A DNA stretch of 64,000 bases, taken from assembly GCF_900111985.1 (NCBI RefSeq), contig NZ_FOKI01000020.1:1-64000 (forward strand), written 5' to 3'. A program made the position numbers and the translations under genes. Below the pieces are notes generated by a model, which saw only the letters and a program-made list of their open reading frames with translations, did not search any database and was not told where the DNA came from. Of the stretch, positions 9,874-20,821 are shown piece by piece (the first letter of the stretch is position 1; each line of letters starts with the position of its first letter). This stretch comes from Clostridium frigidicarnis (GTDB taxonomy: Bacteria; Bacillota; Clostridia; Clostridiales; Clostridiaceae).

Positions 9874-10728
9874 CTATTTCTGTGCCTCAGCACCTCCAAC
9901 TATTTCAGAGATTTCTTGAGTAATAGCACTTTGTCTTATTCTATTATATTTTAAGTTAAGTCCATCTAAAATATCATCTGCATTTTTAGTTGCACCATCC
10001 ATTGATGACATTCTTGATGCATGTTCACTACACTTAGCATGTGTCATCGCAAAGTGAACACTACCTTGTAAATACATAAGCATAATATCATCGGATATCT
10101 CGTAAGCAGATGGTTCTATTACTATAGTATCTGATAAAGATTCCGTTTCTTCAACTGATAATGGAAGTAATTTTTCAATAACAGGTATCTGCTTTACTGG
10201 AGAAACAAACTTAGTATATACTATATTTATTTCTCCTATCTCTCCTTTTTTATATAAATCAACTGCATGATTAAATATAGTTTTAGATTCCTTTGTAGTT
10301 GGTACATCTGGTATGTCAACATATTCTGCTAATGTATTAAGTCCATATTTTCTAAAATAAACCCTACCTTTTTCTCCAACTGTTATTATATTTGAATTAT
10401 TAATATCTTCTTTTATACTTTCAACAGCAGAGGCTACAATTGCTGCATTATAGCCTCCACATAATCCTGAATCTGAAGTTATTACAATATAAAGTTTTTT
10501 GTTGGAGTTGTTTCCAATTATAAGAGTACTTTCAATATCATCTAAAGAGTTTATAACTAAATTTTTAGTTTTCTCTAAACTCTTATGATACTCATCTGCA
10601 ACTGCTAATTGTCCTCTTATTTTTCTTAACTTGGATGTGGCAACTAATCCCATGGCTTTGGTTATTTTTCTAGTATTAGTTACAGACTTAATTCTTCTTT
10701 TTATTGCAATAAGTCCTGCTCCTGCCAC
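9874..10728 (-). CDS. atpG: ATP synthase F1 subunit gamma
   Basis: The rotating shaft subunit. The 284 residues start with the family helix AIKRRIKSVTNTRKITKAMGLVATSKLRK and end with the long C-terminal helix (ASRMSSMDGATKNADDILDGLNLKYNRIRQSAITQEI). It lies between atpA and atpD with short gaps. Confidence 0.97.
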   Translation of the reverse strand: MAGAGLIAIKRRIKSVTNTRKITKAMGLVATSKLRKIRGQLAVADEYHKSLEKTKNLVINSLDDIESTLIIGNNSNKKLYIVITSDSGLCGGYNAAIVASAVESIKEDINNSNIITVGEKGRVYFRKYGLNTLAEYVDIPDVPTTKESKTIFNHAVDLYKKGEIGEINIVYTKFVSPVKQIPVIEKLLPLSVEETESLSDTIVIEPSAYEISDDIMLMYLQGSVHFAMTHAKCSEHASRMSSMDGATKNADDILDGLNLKYNRIRQSAITQEISEIVGGAEAQK

Positions 10729-10748
10729 ATTGTCACCTCCTAAAAGAT

Positions 10749-12257
10749 CTAAGCTGCAAATAATTTCTTAAATTCAGCTATAGCCTCATCTAATTTACTT
10801 TTTAATTCATCAGTTAATTTTCCACCATCTATTATTTCTTTTCCTATATCTCTATGATGAGTATCCATATATTCTAAGAATTCTTTTTCAAATCTTCTTA
10901 TATTGTATACCGATATATCCATTAAATGGTTATTTACACCCGCATATAATATCATAACTTGTTTTTCTACTTGCATTGGCTCATATTGATCTTGTTTTAA
11001 TATTTCCATTAATCTTTTACCTTTTTCAAGTCTATTTTTAGCTTCCTTGTCAAGGTCTGATCCAAACTGAGCAAATGCTGCTAATTCTCTATATTGTGCA
11101 AGTTCTAGTCTCAATGTACCAGCAACTTGTTTCATTGCTTTTATTTGAGCATTACCACCAACTCTTGATACAGATATACCAGCATTAACAGCAGGTTTTA
11201 ATCCTCCATGGAATAATTCTGCTTCTAAGAATATCTGACCGTCAGTTATTGATATAACGTTAGTTGGTATATATGCTGTAACGTCTCCTGCAAGAGTTTC
11301 TATTATTGGAAGAGCTGTTAAAGATCCTCCTCCATTCTCATCTGATAACTTAGCTGATCTTTCTAGTAATCTTGAATGGATGTAGAAAACATCTCCAGGA
11401 TAAGCTTCTCTTCCTGGTGGTCTCTTAAGAAGTAATGACATTGTTCTATATGCAACCGCATGTTTAGATAAATCATCATAAATAATCAACACATCTTTAC
11501 CTTGATTCATGAAGTATTCACCCATACTACATCCTGCATAAGGTGCTATAAATTGAAGTGGGGCTGTATCAGCTGCTGTTGATGAAACTACTATTGTGTA
11601 GTCCATAGCTCCCATTTCTGATAAAGTATTTGCTATATGTGCAACCGTTGATTGCTTTTGTCCTATAGCAACATAAATACAAACAACATCTTTTCCTTTT
11701 TGATTTAAAATTGTATCTATAGCTATCGCAGTTTTTCCTGTTTGTCTATCACCTATAATAAGCTCTCTTTGTCCTTTTCCTATAGGTATCATAGAGTCTA
11801 TAGCTTTTATACCTGTTTGAAGTGGCTCATTAACAGACTTTCTCTCTATAACACCAGGTGCTTGAACTTCTATGTCTCTCATACCTGAATTTTTTATTGG
11901 TCCTTTACCATCAACAGGTTGACCTAATGAATTTACAACCCTACCTATTAAAGCTTCACCAACTGGTACTTCAACAATCTTTCCAGTTCTCTTTACTATG
12001 TCGCCTTCTTTTATTCCTTCTTCTGGTCCTAAAAGAACACAACCAACATTATCTTGTTCAAGGTTTAAAGCCATTCCTAAAATTCCCCTTGGGAATTCTA
12101 AAAGCTCACCTTCCATACAATCATCTAAACCATAAACTCTGGCAACTCCGTCTCCTATTTGAACTATAGTACCGGAGTCAGTAGTTTCTATTTTCTTTTG
12201 ATACTTTTCGATTTCACTTCTTATTATAGAAGTAATCTCTTCTGGCTTTATATTCAT
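10749..12257 (-). CDS. atpA: ATP synthase F1 subunit alpha
   Basis: The non-catalytic nucleotide-binding subunit, 502 residues. The P-loop [16 protein letters not shown] is near residue 170, and the conserved block [31 protein letters not shown] follows. The start follows GAGGTG. Position and direction fit the operon. Confidence 0.97.
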   Translation of the reverse strand: MNIKPEEITSIIRSEIEKYQKKIETTDSGTIVQIGDGVARVYGLDDCMEGELLEFPRGILGMALNLEQDNVGCVLLGPEEGIKEGDIVKRTGKIVEVPVGEALIGRVVNSLGQPVDGKGPIKNSGMRDIEVQAPGVIERKSVNEPLQTGIKAIDSMIPIGKGQRELIIGDRQTGKTAIAIDTILNQKGKDVVCIYVAIGQKQSTVAHIANTLSEMGAMDYTIVVSSTAADTAPLQFIAPYAGCSMGEYFMNQGKDVLIIYDDLSKHAVAYRTMSLLLKRPPGREAYPGDVFYIHSRLLERSAKLSDENGGGSLTALPIIETLAGDVTAYIPTNVISITDGQIFLEAELFHGGLKPAVNAGISVSRVGGNAQIKAMKQVAGTLRLELAQYRELAAFAQFGSDLDKEAKNRLEKGKRLMEILKQDQYEPMQVEKQVMILYAGVNNHLMDISVYNIRRFEKEFLEYMDTHHRDIGKEIIDGGKLTDELKSKLDEAIAEFKKLFAA

Positions 12258-12269
12258 AAAAATTCACCT

Positions 12270-12809
12270 CTATTCACTACTCAGTACTAGGTCTTTCATC
12301 TCATCTAATTTTGATTTAATTGTTCCATCAATTACATCATTACCTACTCTTACATATAGACCTCCAAGAATGACTTCATCAATCTCTTCTTTTAATATAA
12401 TGTCTTTATTGTACATTGTATTTAGTCTTTGTTTTAGTAGCTTTCTTTGTGTATTATCCAATGGAATTACACTTTTTACTATAGCCTCTAGCTTATTTTG
12501 TCTCTCTAAATGAATTTTTTCAAATTCTTTAAGCTTTTCTTTAAGATATAGTATTCTATCTTTTTCTATCAAGAGTAACAAGAATCTCAATAGCTCATCA
12601 TCTATTTTCCCTTGAAATATATTCTTAAAAGCTTGCTTTTTCTTGCTAGTTGTTATTTCGGGATGTTTTATTATTTGAGAAAAATCCTTATTTTCTTGTA
12701 TTAAAGTAACAATATCTCTTAAATCCTCAAGATATTGATCTACTCTACCTTTTTCTTCTGCAACTTGATAAAGAGCTAATGCATATCTTCTATCTAAATA
12801 TTCATACAT
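12270..12809 (-). CDS. atpH: ATP synthase F1 subunit delta
   Basis: Peripheral-stalk cap joining alpha to subunit b. The 179 residues have the typical N-terminus [20 protein letters not shown] and C-terminus [28 protein letters not shown]. It is 3 nt after atpF, suggesting coupled translation. Confidence 0.95.
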   Translation of the reverse strand: MYEYLDRRYALALYQVAEEKGRVDQYLEDLRDIVTLIQENKDFSQIIKHPEITTSKKKQAFKNIFQGKIDDELLRFLLLLIEKDRILYLKEKLKEFEKIHLERQNKLEAIVKSVIPLDNTQRKLLKQRLNTMYNKDIILKEEIDEVILGGLYVRVGNDVIDGTIKSKLDEMKDLVLSSE

Positions 12810-12811
12810 TC

Positions 12812-13300
12812 CTAATTACCTACCTTAGCTATAAAATCATCAATAAGCTTTTTATGAGTTTCCTCATCTATTGAATCTTCTAATGCCTTTGAGGCTATAA
12901 TTATAGCTAAATTTATAGATTGACTCTTTATCTCATCTTCTGCCTTATGCTTTTCTCTCTCTATTTCTATCTTAGCTCTGTCTAAAACAGTAGTTGCTTC
13001 TTTTTTTGCATCTCCTACGATCTCATCATACAATGCTTCTGCTTTAGTTTTATATGTCTTAACTACATCCTTACCTTGATCTTTAGCCTGCTTAAGCCCT
13101 AATCTGCTTTCTTCTACTAATTTTTGTGATTGTAACTTATCTTTATTAGCATCTTCTATATCACTAACTATTTTCTCTCTTCTTTGATTCATTACTTCTT
13201 TAATTCTTCCAAATAATAAGTGCTTTAAAACAAAGAAAAGAATTAAAAAGTTGATAATGTATGCAGGTATAATATTTAAATCAATTCCTATTTTCTCCAT
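12812..13300 (-). CDS. atpF: ATP synthase Fo subunit b
   Basis: The peripheral stalk, 162 residues: one N-terminal membrane helix (about 9-28) and then a long charged coiled coil (about 35-150). The Shine-Dalgarno sequence GGAGG lies rather far (about 14 nt) from the ATG, so initiation may be weak or the true start may differ slightly. Confidence 0.93.
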   Translation of the reverse strand: MEKIGIDLNIIPAYIINFLILFFVLKHLLFGRIKEVMNQRREKIVSDIEDANKDKLQSQKLVEESRLGLKQAKDQGKDVVKTYKTKAEALYDEIVGDAKKEATTVLDRAKIEIEREKHKAEDEIKSQSINLAIIIASKALEDSIDEETHKKLIDDFIAKVGN

Positions 13301-13399
13301 ACTATATGCTTAAGCCTCCTTTCGGGCTTTATTATCTACCATAAAATTAATTTTTAGCTACCTTGTAAAATCAAAGTAGCTTTTATCTAAATCTTTTTC

Positions 13400-13654
<255 letters not shown>

Positions 13655-13685
13655 TTAAACCTATCTTAATTATTTTAATAAAAAT

Positions 13686-14366
13686 TTAGTGTTCAGACAC
13701 TAGTTTAATGTTTATCATTGTTAACATTACAAAGATAACCATTTGGATCGTTCCATCAAAAATATCGAAATAAAAATGTAATGGAACTGGCAATACTAAT
13801 TGAGCGAACCATGATAGATGACTTAACGCCTCATATACTAGTTCCATTATTATTGTAGCCGAAAGCATATTCCCGAACAATCTCAAACTAAGAGATACTG
13901 GAAGCATAACTCTTTCCATAATATTCAAGGGCAACATAAATACAAATGGCCTACCATATCCTATAAAATAATGTCCTAAGCCGACCTTTTTAATAGCGTA
14001 TCCTTGAATTACTACAAAACTTATAAGTGCTAATGATATGTCAACACTATAATCTTTAGTTGGTGGCGCTATTCCAAATAACCCCATCATGTTCATTGAC
14101 AACAAATATACTGCCAAAGTACCTATAAATGGACCAAAGCTCTCATATCCCTTGCCCATATTTTCACGTATAATATTAGAAACTGCATCTACAAACATTT
14201 CTAATATGTTTTGCTTTCCACTAGGTACTTCTTTTAAATCTCTAGTTAGATACAATGCTAATAAGGCTATAGCCAGTATAATAATCCACTGTACTACTAA
14301 ATAGAGGGTAATATTAAATGTTAACCCACCAATATTAAATGACCAAATAGGTTGTAAAGCTTCCAA
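13686..14366 (-). CDS. atpB: ATP synthase Fo subunit a
   Basis: Proton half-channel subunit with about five membrane helices in 226 residues. The essential Arg lies in LPVSLSLRLFGNMLSATIIMEL, and the last helices (FDGTIQMVIFVMLTMINIKL) are typical. The start is TTG at 14366 after GGGGAAG. Confidence 0.96.
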   Translation of the reverse strand: MEALQPIWSFNIGGLTFNITLYLVVQWIIILAIALLALYLTRDLKEVPSGKQNILEMFVDAVSNIIRENMGKGYESFGPFIGTLAVYLLSMNMMGLFGIAPPTKDYSVDISLALISFVVIQGYAIKKVGLGHYFIGYGRPFVFMLPLNIMERVMLPVSLSLRLFGNMLSATIIMELVYEALSHLSWFAQLVLPVPLHFYFDIFDGTIQMVIFVMLTMINIKLVSEH

Positions 14367-14385
14367 CTAATCACTTCCCCTCTCT

Positions 14386-14754
14386 TTAAATTCTCCTTAA
14401 TTTGGTAGCATATAAAATAATTGCTATAAAGTGCATTATAACACCTATTATATATACTATCAAATAATATTTATTATATGTAAATAACACTATTGCTATC
14501 GTACAAATAATCGAAGTTCTGATTAAAAGGCTTACTATATTTAAAATTGGACTTTTAAATTGTTTCTTATTTAATTCATAATTTAATACTATTGAATTAA
14601 CAATAAAGTTTATCATTGATATCACTAGGCCTAGTATATATATTAATGAATAAACCATATTAAAAAGCATAGCTATTATTATTGCTATACTAATTAGTAA
14701 AATAAAATCATATTTGATTGTGGTCTTTATTAAATCCTTAACTTCATCTTCCAT
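14386..14754 (-). CDS. atpI: ATP synthase subunit I (c-ring assembly/Mg-related protein)
   Basis: This poorly conserved protein opens most atp operons and is thought to help c-ring assembly. It has four hydrophobic segments in 122 residues and no strong motif. The call rests on size, topology and place as first gene. The ATG at 14754 was chosen over the GTG just before it because of spacing to GAGG. Confidence 0.8.
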   Translation of the reverse strand: MEDEVKDLIKTTIKYDFILLISIAIIIAMLFNMVYSLIYILGLVISMINFIVNSIVLNYELNKKQFKSPILNIVSLLIRTSIICTIAIVLFTYNKYYLIVYIIGVIMHFIAIILYATKLRRI

Positions 14755-14782
14755 CACTTACCTCTTGTCCAACCATGTGTTT

Positions 14783-14810
14783 ATTATATAATAGGGCGTT
14801 AAAGTAACAA
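14783..14810 (-). promoter_or_regulatory. sigma-A-type promoter of the atp operon
   Basis: Minus-strand TTGTTA (14805-14810), 16 nt, TATAAT (14783-14788). Transcription would start near 14776, about 22 nt before the atpI start. Confidence 0.6.
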
Positions 14811-15261
14811 AATCCAATATTGCTTTAAATTTGTCTTTATTTTAGTCTTTATGGTCGTTTAAGTTTACTTTTGCTATGATTCTTCCAAATATCTCTTGCA
14901 ATATCTATTTTATTAAGGTTGCAAATAATATATAAGTTCATTATTCAATATTTTTAAAATTGAAAACTATTGACTTGTTTATTTATTAAATAAATACCTT
15001 TACATTTATAATTCAAACGTTTTTATATTAGTTTAATACACCTTACAAAGTAAATAATGCCTTTTATTCCTTATACTATTAAGTGGTTATGAATAACTTT
15101 TGACATTTTTATTCATTTATTTATTTTTTTTTGCACTTAAAATTGTTTTTTATGCATTATATATATATATATAATGGTATATTATGAATTTTTTATGTAT
15201 AGTTTTGTTAATTTAACTTCATATATAGAACCATATATACATATATTTGCCCATTTTAATA
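14811..15261. other. AT-rich intergenic stretch, no gene seen
   Basis: About 450 nt of very AT-rich sequence, including a TA dinucleotide run near 15162-15174, lies between the atp promoter and the thlA terminator. No reading frame with a ribosome binding site, no tRNA and no convincing hairpin was seen. Confidence 0.6.
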
Positions 15262-15308
15262 TAAAAATATAAGCTTTAGGATTCTTATTTGAACCCTAAA
15301 GCTATATA
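15262..15308 (-). terminator. Terminator of thlA
   Basis: Arms AGCTTTAGG and CCCTAAAGCT (extended by AT pairs) flank a 13-nt loop; the minus strand continues TTATATTTTTATATT. It is 50 nt past the thlA stop. Confidence 0.8.
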
Positions 15309-15357
15309 AGTTTAATTATATATTAAGCACTTATTATTAGTGTATACTTATATATGT

Positions 15358-16536
15358 TTATCTTTCAATGATTAATGCAGTACCCATTCCTCCACCAATA
15401 CACAATGTTGCTAATCCTCTTTTAACATCTTTTTTCTTCATTTCATGTATAAGAGTAACTAAAATTCTTGCTCCAGATGCTCCGATAGGATGTCCAAGAG
15501 CTATAGCTCCACCATTAATATTAACTTTATTCATATCAAGTTTTAAATCTTTAGCAACAGCTAAACTTTGAGCAGCAAATGCTTCATTTGCTTCGAATAA
15601 ATCTATGTCATCAACGCCTAAGTTTGCTTTAGCTAAAGCAGCTCTAGTAGCTTCAACTGGTCCATATCCCATTATTGATGGATCTAAGCCCTTTGATGCG
15701 TATGAAACAATTTTTGCTAGTGGCTTAATTCCTAATTCTTTAACTTTTTCTCCGCTCATTATAACTACAACTGCTGCTCCATCATTTATTCCTGATGCAT
15801 TTGCTGCAGTTACTGTTCCATCTTTTTTAAATGCTGGTTTTAGTTTTGCTAATTTTTCTATTGTACTACCAAACTTAGGATGTTCATCTGTATCAAATAC
15901 TATAGGATCTCCCTTTCTTTGAGGTATAACCACTGGAACTATTTCATCTTCAAACTCTCCATTTTTTATTGCTCTTTCAGCCTTCATTTGAGAGTTTAAT
16001 GAAAATTTATCTTGTTCTTCTCTAGTTATATTCCATCTTTCAGCTATGTTCTCTGCTGTAATTCCCATATGATAATTATTAAATGCATCCCATAATCCAT
16101 CCGTTATCATTTCATCAACAATATTTCCATTTCCCATTCTTTGACCCCATCTTGCACTATTTAGTACATATGGCGCTCTTGACATATTTTCCATTCCTCC
16201 AGCAACTATTACATCTGAATCTCCAGCTAAAATCATTTGACATCCAAGACTTACAGCTCTTAAGCCTGATCCACAAACCTTGTTTATAGTCATTGCTGAA
16301 ATCTCTTCTGGAATTCCTGCTTTTATAACTGCTTGTCTTGCTGGATTTTGTCCTAATCCTGCTTGAAGTACGTTTCCTAGTATAACCTCATCAACATATT
16401 TACCTTCTATAGAAGCTCTTTTTAATGCTTCCTTAATTACTAATGCTCCTAAATCAACTGCTGGAACATCCTTTAAGCTTCCTCCAAAAGTTCCTACTGC
16501 TGTTCTTACTGCACTAACTATAAATACTTCTTTCAT
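15358..16536 (-). CDS. thlA: Acetyl-CoA acetyltransferase (thiolase)
   Basis: Biosynthetic thiolase condensing two acetyl-CoA to acetoacetyl-CoA, the entry step of butyrate-type fermentation. The 392 residues have all catalytic parts: nucleophile Cys in [12 protein letters not shown] near residue 88, NEAFAAQ, His in [17 protein letters not shown], and the second Cys in [12 protein letters not shown]. It is monocistronic, between two terminators, with a GGGGG-type ribosome binding site. Confidence 0.96.
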   Translation of the reverse strand: MKEVFIVSAVRTAVGTFGGSLKDVPAVDLGALVIKEALKRASIEGKYVDEVILGNVLQAGLGQNPARQAVIKAGIPEEISAMTINKVCGSGLRAVSLGCQMILAGDSDVIVAGGMENMSRAPYVLNSARWGQRMGNGNIVDEMITDGLWDAFNNYHMGITAENIAERWNITREEQDKFSLNSQMKAERAIKNGEFEDEIVPVVIPQRKGDPIVFDTDEHPKFGSTIEKLAKLKPAFKKDGTVTAANASGINDGAAVVVIMSGEKVKELGIKPLAKIVSYASKGLDPSIMGYGPVEATRAALAKANLGVDDIDLFEANEAFAAQSLAVAKDLKLDMNKVNINGGAIALGHPIGASGARILVTLIHEMKKKDVKRGLATLCIGGGMGTALIIER

Positions 16537-16610
16537 TTTTTTAGCCCCCTATTATTTTGTTTATTTTATTTATTTAATGACTTATTTGATATTTTTTTAA
16601 CATTCTATTT

Positions 16611-16640
16611 GAAATAAAAAATAAGTCTGAAAAACTTATT
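16611..16640 (-). terminator. Terminator downstream of wecB
   Basis: Short hairpin AATAAGT / ACTTATT with loop TTTTCAG and a minus-strand T-rich tail (TTTTTATTTC), between wecB and thlA. A second weaker hairpin (GAAGAG / CTCTTC, 16682-16710) lies closer to wecB. Confidence 0.5.
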
Positions 16641-16747
16641 ACCCCAAGTAATACAAATATTTAAACAATTTATGTTTTAAATGAAGAGCTAAGCCTTACT
16701 TAACTCTTCAAAAACATTTTACCATAAATTTTTCTATTTTCAAACTA

Positions 16748-17911
16748 TTATTTACTATATTTCACCTTAAATTCTTCTATTTCTTCATTATTTCTACCAA
16801 AATATCCCAATATAGCATCACATATCCTTTTAGAAGCTAATCCATCACCATAAGGATTTATTGCTTTACTCATAATTTTATATGCCTCTTCATTCCTTAT
16901 TAATTCATTTGCCTCTTTAACTATAACATCTACATCTGTACCACAAAGTTTCACAGTACCAGCCTCAACTGCTTCTGGTCTTTCTGTTACATTTCTAAGA
17001 ACTAGTACTGGTTTTCCTAAGTGTGGAGCTTCCTCTTGTAATCCACCTGAATCTGTCATAACCATAAAACACTTGTTCATCAAATTATGAGTTTCTTTTG
17101 TATCTAGTGGTGTTAATAAATGTACTCTTTCTTTATCTGATAGATGTTTATAAACTACATCTTTAACTACTGGATTTAAATGAACTAAGTAAACTAGTTC
17201 TACATCTTTGTTTTCATCAACTATTTTATTTAGGGCTGTACATATATTTTCTATTCCTTCTCCCCAATTTTCTCTTCTGTGGGCTGTGACCATTATAACC
17301 TTCTTGTTTTTATAATCTATTTTATTTAATTCTTCATTTTCAAAAATATATTTTTCATCCACAGTAACATGCATAGCATCAATTACAGTATTTCCTGTTA
17401 TGTATATATCTTTTTCAGCCACCGCTTCTCTTAAAAGATTATTTTTTGATCCCTGTGTAGGTGAAAAATGTATATCAGCTAGTGACCCCGTAAGTTTTCT
17501 ATTCATTTCTTCTGGAAAAGGAAAATATTTATCAAAAGTTCTTAGTCCTGCTTCCACATGCCCCACCTTTATTTGTTTATAAAATGCTGCTAAAGCGCCG
17601 CCAAAAGTTGTTGTGGTATCACCATGCACTAAAATCATATCTGGCTTCTCATTATCAAATATTTCTTCTAAGCCCTCTAAAACTCTACTTGTAATACCAG
17701 TTAAAGTCTGCTTGTTTTTCATTATATTCAAGTCAAATTTTGGAGTTATAGCGAATAACTCTAAAACCTGATCCAACATTTCTCTATGTTGTGCAGTTAC
17801 GCACACTATAGATTCTATCTCTTTTCTACTCTCTAATTCCTTTACAAGCGGAGCCATTTTTATAGCCTCTGGTCTTGTTCCAAATATCGTCATTATTTTG
17901 ATTTTATCCAT
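16748..17911 (-). CDS. wecB: UDP-N-acetylglucosamine 2-epimerase (non-hydrolysing)
   Basis: It interconverts UDP-GlcNAc and UDP-ManNAc for wall teichoic acid or other surface polymers (also called mnaA). The 387 residues show GTRPEAIKMAPL at the N-terminus, VHGDTTTTFGGALAAFY, HVEAGLRTFD, and TDSGGLQEEAPHLGKPVLVLRNVTERPE. The start follows AGGAGG. It lies 18 nt after tagO, so both are probably one operon. Confidence 0.95.
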   Translation of the reverse strand: MDKIKIMTIFGTRPEAIKMAPLVKELESRKEIESIVCVTAQHREMLDQVLELFAITPKFDLNIMKNKQTLTGITSRVLEGLEEIFDNEKPDMILVHGDTTTTFGGALAAFYKQIKVGHVEAGLRTFDKYFPFPEEMNRKLTGSLADIHFSPTQGSKNNLLREAVAEKDIYITGNTVIDAMHVTVDEKYIFENEELNKIDYKNKKVIMVTAHRRENWGEGIENICTALNKIVDENKDVELVYLVHLNPVVKDVVYKHLSDKERVHLLTPLDTKETHNLMNKCFMVMTDSGGLQEEAPHLGKPVLVLRNVTERPEAVEAGTVKLCGTDVDVIVKEANELIRNEEAYKIMSKAINPYGDGLASKRICDAILGYFGRNNEEIEEFKVKYSK

Positions 17912-17928
17912 AATGAGCCTCCTAAAAA

Positions 17929-18957
17929 TTAATCTTTCTTCTTAAAAAAACCACACTTCCATGCTATGATCACTATTATTAAAATTACCATAGCCAATAG
18001 AAAATATGCCCTTCTAGTACTTATTTGCATAGCAAGAATTGCTACTGCCCCCAAACATGTACTTATCAAATACATTATTATCACACTTTGTCTTTGTGAA
18101 AATCCAAAGTCTAATAATCTATGATGTAAATGGCCTCTATCTGCTTGCATCATTGGTTTCCCATTAACTTTTCTTCTTATCATTGCAAATATGGTATCAT
18201 ATATGGGAAGTCCTATGGCTAATATGGGTACCGCTATGGCAAATGCTGTTGCAGATTTCACCGCACCTTCCATAGAAATAGCCGCCAATAAAAATCCTAA
18301 CAGCTGTGATCCTGTATCTCCCATAAATATAGATGCAGGGTTAAAATTATATGGCAAAAAGCCTAATATAGAACCTGCTAAAATAGCTGTTAGTGTGGTT
18401 GCACTTCCTCTATCTGCTATTACTGCTACTATATAAATAGTAACTGATGATATAAAACCTATTCCTGCTGCTAATCCATCTAACCCATCAATTAAGTTCA
18501 AAGCATTTGTTATACCAACTACCCAAATAACAGTAAATGGTATAGATATAAAACCTATATTAAGCATTTCAGCTCCAAAATTCATAAAAGGATTTGTTAC
18601 ATATGAAATATATACCCCATGAAAAACTAAAGTTAAGGCAGCTATTACTTGAAATAAAAGTTTTTGCCATGGCTTTAACTCTCTCATATCATCTATAATT
18701 CCACCTATTACTATTATCAAAGCCCCTATAAGGATCCCTCTTTCATTAATGCTTAAAGAGTATGGTTTTAATATTAAAACTAGTCCAAAAGCAATAAAAA
18801 TAGCAAGACCACCTAACAATGGTATTGGCTTTTTATGAATTTTTCTTGGATTTTTAGGTATGTCTACAGCCTTAATCTTAAAAGCTAACTTTTTTATAAT
18901 TGGAGTTATACAAAAAGCTATTAAACATGCAAGTATTGCTAAAGTAAAGTCTCTCAT
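17929..18957 (-). CDS. tagO: Undecaprenyl-phosphate GlcNAc-1-phosphate transferase (TagO/WecA type)
   Basis: This MraY-family membrane enzyme puts GlcNAc-1-P on undecaprenyl phosphate to start wall-polymer synthesis. The 342 residues have about ten membrane segments. GGIIDDMRELKPWQKL holds the Asp pair and NALNLIDGLDGLAAGI the conserved Asn/Asp motif. PMMQADRGHLHHRLLDFGFSQRQ is the His-rich cytosolic loop that separates this group from MraY. It is paired with wecB. Confidence 0.93.
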   Translation of the reverse strand: MRDFTLAILACLIAFCITPIIKKLAFKIKAVDIPKNPRKIHKKPIPLLGGLAIFIAFGLVLILKPYSLSINERGILIGALIIVIGGIIDDMRELKPWQKLLFQVIAALTLVFHGVYISYVTNPFMNFGAEMLNIGFISIPFTVIWVVGITNALNLIDGLDGLAAGIGFISSVTIYIVAVIADRGSATTLTAILAGSILGFLPYNFNPASIFMGDTGSQLLGFLLAAISMEGAVKSATAFAIAVPILAIGLPIYDTIFAMIRRKVNGKPMMQADRGHLHHRLLDFGFSQRQSVIIMYLISTCLGAVAILAMQISTRRAYFLLAMVILIIVIIAWKCGFFKKKD

Positions 18958-18987
18958 ACTCTATTCTTCCTAATCTATTTTATTCTT

Positions 18988-19476
18988 TTAATATCCTATA
19001 GTATTTCCTAGGGAATCATCATTTTCTATCCAATTTGAAACTTTTATAACTTTAAAATCATCTTTAGACACTCTAATAACGACTTCTTCAATTCCTGAAT
19101 TTATTATAAGTCTCTTACACATTGCACAGGAATTCGCATCTTCAACCAATGCTTTAGTCTTAGCATCTCTTCCTACTAAATATAAAGTTGCTCCAATCAT
19201 GTCTTTTCTTGAAGCACTAATTATAGCGTTAGCTTCACTATGTACACTTCTACATAGTTCATAATGTGTTCCTCTAGGCACCTTCATCTTATCCCTTATA
19301 CATTCATTAATATCTATACAGTTTTTTCTACCTCTTGGTGCTCCTGTATATCCTGTAGATATTATTTCATCATGTTTAACTATTATAGATCCATAATTTC
19401 TTCTAAGGCAAGTTCCTCTTTCCAAAACAGTTTCTGCTATATCTAAATAGTAATTATGTTTATCTCTTCTGTTCAT
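18988..19476 (-). CDS. comEB: dCMP deaminase family protein (ComEB-like)
   Basis: Zinc-dependent deaminase making dUMP from dCMP for dTMP synthesis. HSEANAIISA gives the HxE motif and NSCAMCKRLIINSG the CxxC zinc motif. 162 residues. It lies upstream of tagO with 30 nt spacing. The DNA-uptake name is inherited; no com genes are near. Confidence 0.88.
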   Translation of the reverse strand: MNRRDKHNYYLDIAETVLERGTCLRRNYGSIIVKHDEIISTGYTGAPRGRKNCIDINECIRDKMKVPRGTHYELCRSVHSEANAIISASRKDMIGATLYLVGRDAKTKALVEDANSCAMCKRLIINSGIEEVVIRVSKDDFKVIKVSNWIENDDSLGNTIGY

Positions 19477-19584
19477 ATATCAACATTCCCTTAATTCTTA
19501 TTTTATCTTTATGTCTAATTTTATATTTAAACATTTAAATTATAACCTAAAAGGATATTAAAGTAAACTAATAACAATTTACAG

Positions 19585-19623
19585 AAAAAATAATACCATA
19601 CACTAATATATAGTGTATGGTAT
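19585..19623 (-). terminator. Terminator of upp
   Basis: A near-perfect hairpin (ATACCATACACTA / TAGTGTATGGTAT, loop ATATA) is followed on the minus strand by TATTTTTTC. Confidence 0.88.
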
Positions 19624-19635
19624 ATAAAACTTTAC

Positions 19636-20265
19636 TTATTTTGTTCCAAATAATCTATCACCTGCATCACCTAATCCTGGTACTATATATCCATTTTCAT
19701 TTAGTTCCTCATCTATAGCTCCTGTATATATATCAACATCTGGATGTATATCCATAACATATTTTATTCCTTCTGGTGCTGCTAAAAGAATCATTAATTT
19801 TATATTTTTAGCACCTTTCTTCTTTAATAGAGTTATAGCATCTGCTGCTGATCCACCTGTTGCAAGCATCGGATCTACTACTATTATATCTCTTTCGTCT
19901 ATATCTTGTGGTAATTTACAGAAATATTCAACTGGTTGAAGAGTTTCTTCATCTCTATATAATCCAATATGTCCAACCTTAGCTGCTGGTATTAGTTTTA
20001 ACATACCATCTACCATTCCTAATCCTGCTCTTAATATAGGAACTATAGCTAGCTTTTTTCCAGCCAACATTTTACATTTAGTCTTACATATAGGTGTCTC
20101 TATTTCTACTTCCGCCATTTGCACATCTCTTGTTACTTCATATGCCATAAGCATTGCTACTTCTTCAACAAGCTCTCTAAAATCTTTAGACCCTGTATTT
20201 TTATCTCTTATAAATGCTAATTTGTGTAATATTAATGGATGTGCTATTTGTGTTACTTTACTCAT
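19636..20265 (-). CDS. upp: Uracil phosphoribosyltransferase
   Basis: Salvages uracil with PRPP to UMP. The 209 residues include the PRPP loop [12 protein letters not shown] and C-terminal [13 protein letters not shown]. The start follows GGAGGA. It lies 31 nt after rpiB. Confidence 0.96.
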   Translation of the reverse strand: MSKVTQIAHPLILHKLAFIRDKNTGSKDFRELVEEVAMLMAYEVTRDVQMAEVEIETPICKTKCKMLAGKKLAIVPILRAGLGMVDGMLKLIPAAKVGHIGLYRDEETLQPVEYFCKLPQDIDERDIIVVDPMLATGGSAADAITLLKKKGAKNIKLMILLAAPEGIKYVMDIHPDVDIYTGAIDEELNENGYIVPGLGDAGDRLFGTK

Positions 20266-20296
20266 AAAAAATTCCTCCTACAGAACATAAAGTTTT

Positions 20297-20746
20297 TTAT
20301 TTATTATATTTGTTTTCTATTTCTGATATTTTATTTATTCTTTTTAAATGTCTATCTCCTTCAAAGTGGGCATCTAAAAAGGTATCAACTATATCTAATG
20401 CAAGTCCTGGACCAACAACTCTTTGTCCTAACGCTAATATATTGGCATTGTTATGTTGTCTTGTTGCATGTGCACTAAAAGTATCACTACATAAAGCTGC
20501 TCTTACGCCTGGAACTTTATTTGCTGCTATGCTTATTCCTATACCAGTTCCACATATAAGTATTCCTAAATCACATTCTTTATTTACAACATTTTCTCCA
20601 ACAGCTAATGCTATATCTGGATAATCACAAGATTCTTCAGAATATGTTCCAAAATCCTTAACCTCTAAATTCTTATTTTCTAAATGTTTAATTATTTCCT
20701 GCTTTAATTGAAATCCACCATGATCACAACCTATAGCTATCTTCAT
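20297..20746 (-). CDS. rpiB: Ribose-5-phosphate isomerase B
   Basis: Interconverts ribose-5-P and ribulose-5-P. The 149 residues hold GCDHGGFQLK at the start, and ICGTGIGISIAANK with the catalytic Cys near 66. HATRQHNNANILALGQRVVG is the phosphate/active-site block. A hairpin separates it from ywlE. Confidence 0.95.
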   Translation of the reverse strand: MKIAIGCDHGGFQLKQEIIKHLENKNLEVKDFGTYSEESCDYPDIALAVGENVVNKECDLGILICGTGIGISIAANKVPGVRAALCSDTFSAHATRQHNNANILALGQRVVGPGLALDIVDTFLDAHFEGDRHLKRINKISEIENKYNK

Positions 20747-20772
20747 AAGATTCCCCTCCTATTTTCTGAATA

Positions 20773-20821
20773 TTATAAAAAAGAAGATAAAGATATTATT
20801 CCCTAATATCCTTATCTTCTT
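20773..20821 (-). terminator. Terminator at the end of ywlE
   Basis: Arms 20781-20797 and 20805-20821 (AAGAAGATAA-GATATT / complementary) pair with one mismatch. The upstream arm lies inside the ywlE coding end and the minus-strand tail is TTTTTTATAATA. It partly separates ywlE from rpiB. Confidence 0.75.

Noticed and set aside
15160-15180. TA dinucleotide run as a functional repeat
   Set aside because: Short and expected by chance in such AT-rich intergenic DNA.
16682-16710. Second terminator after wecB
   Set aside because: The stem is imperfect and no U-run follows; the hairpin at 16611-16640 is the better candidate.
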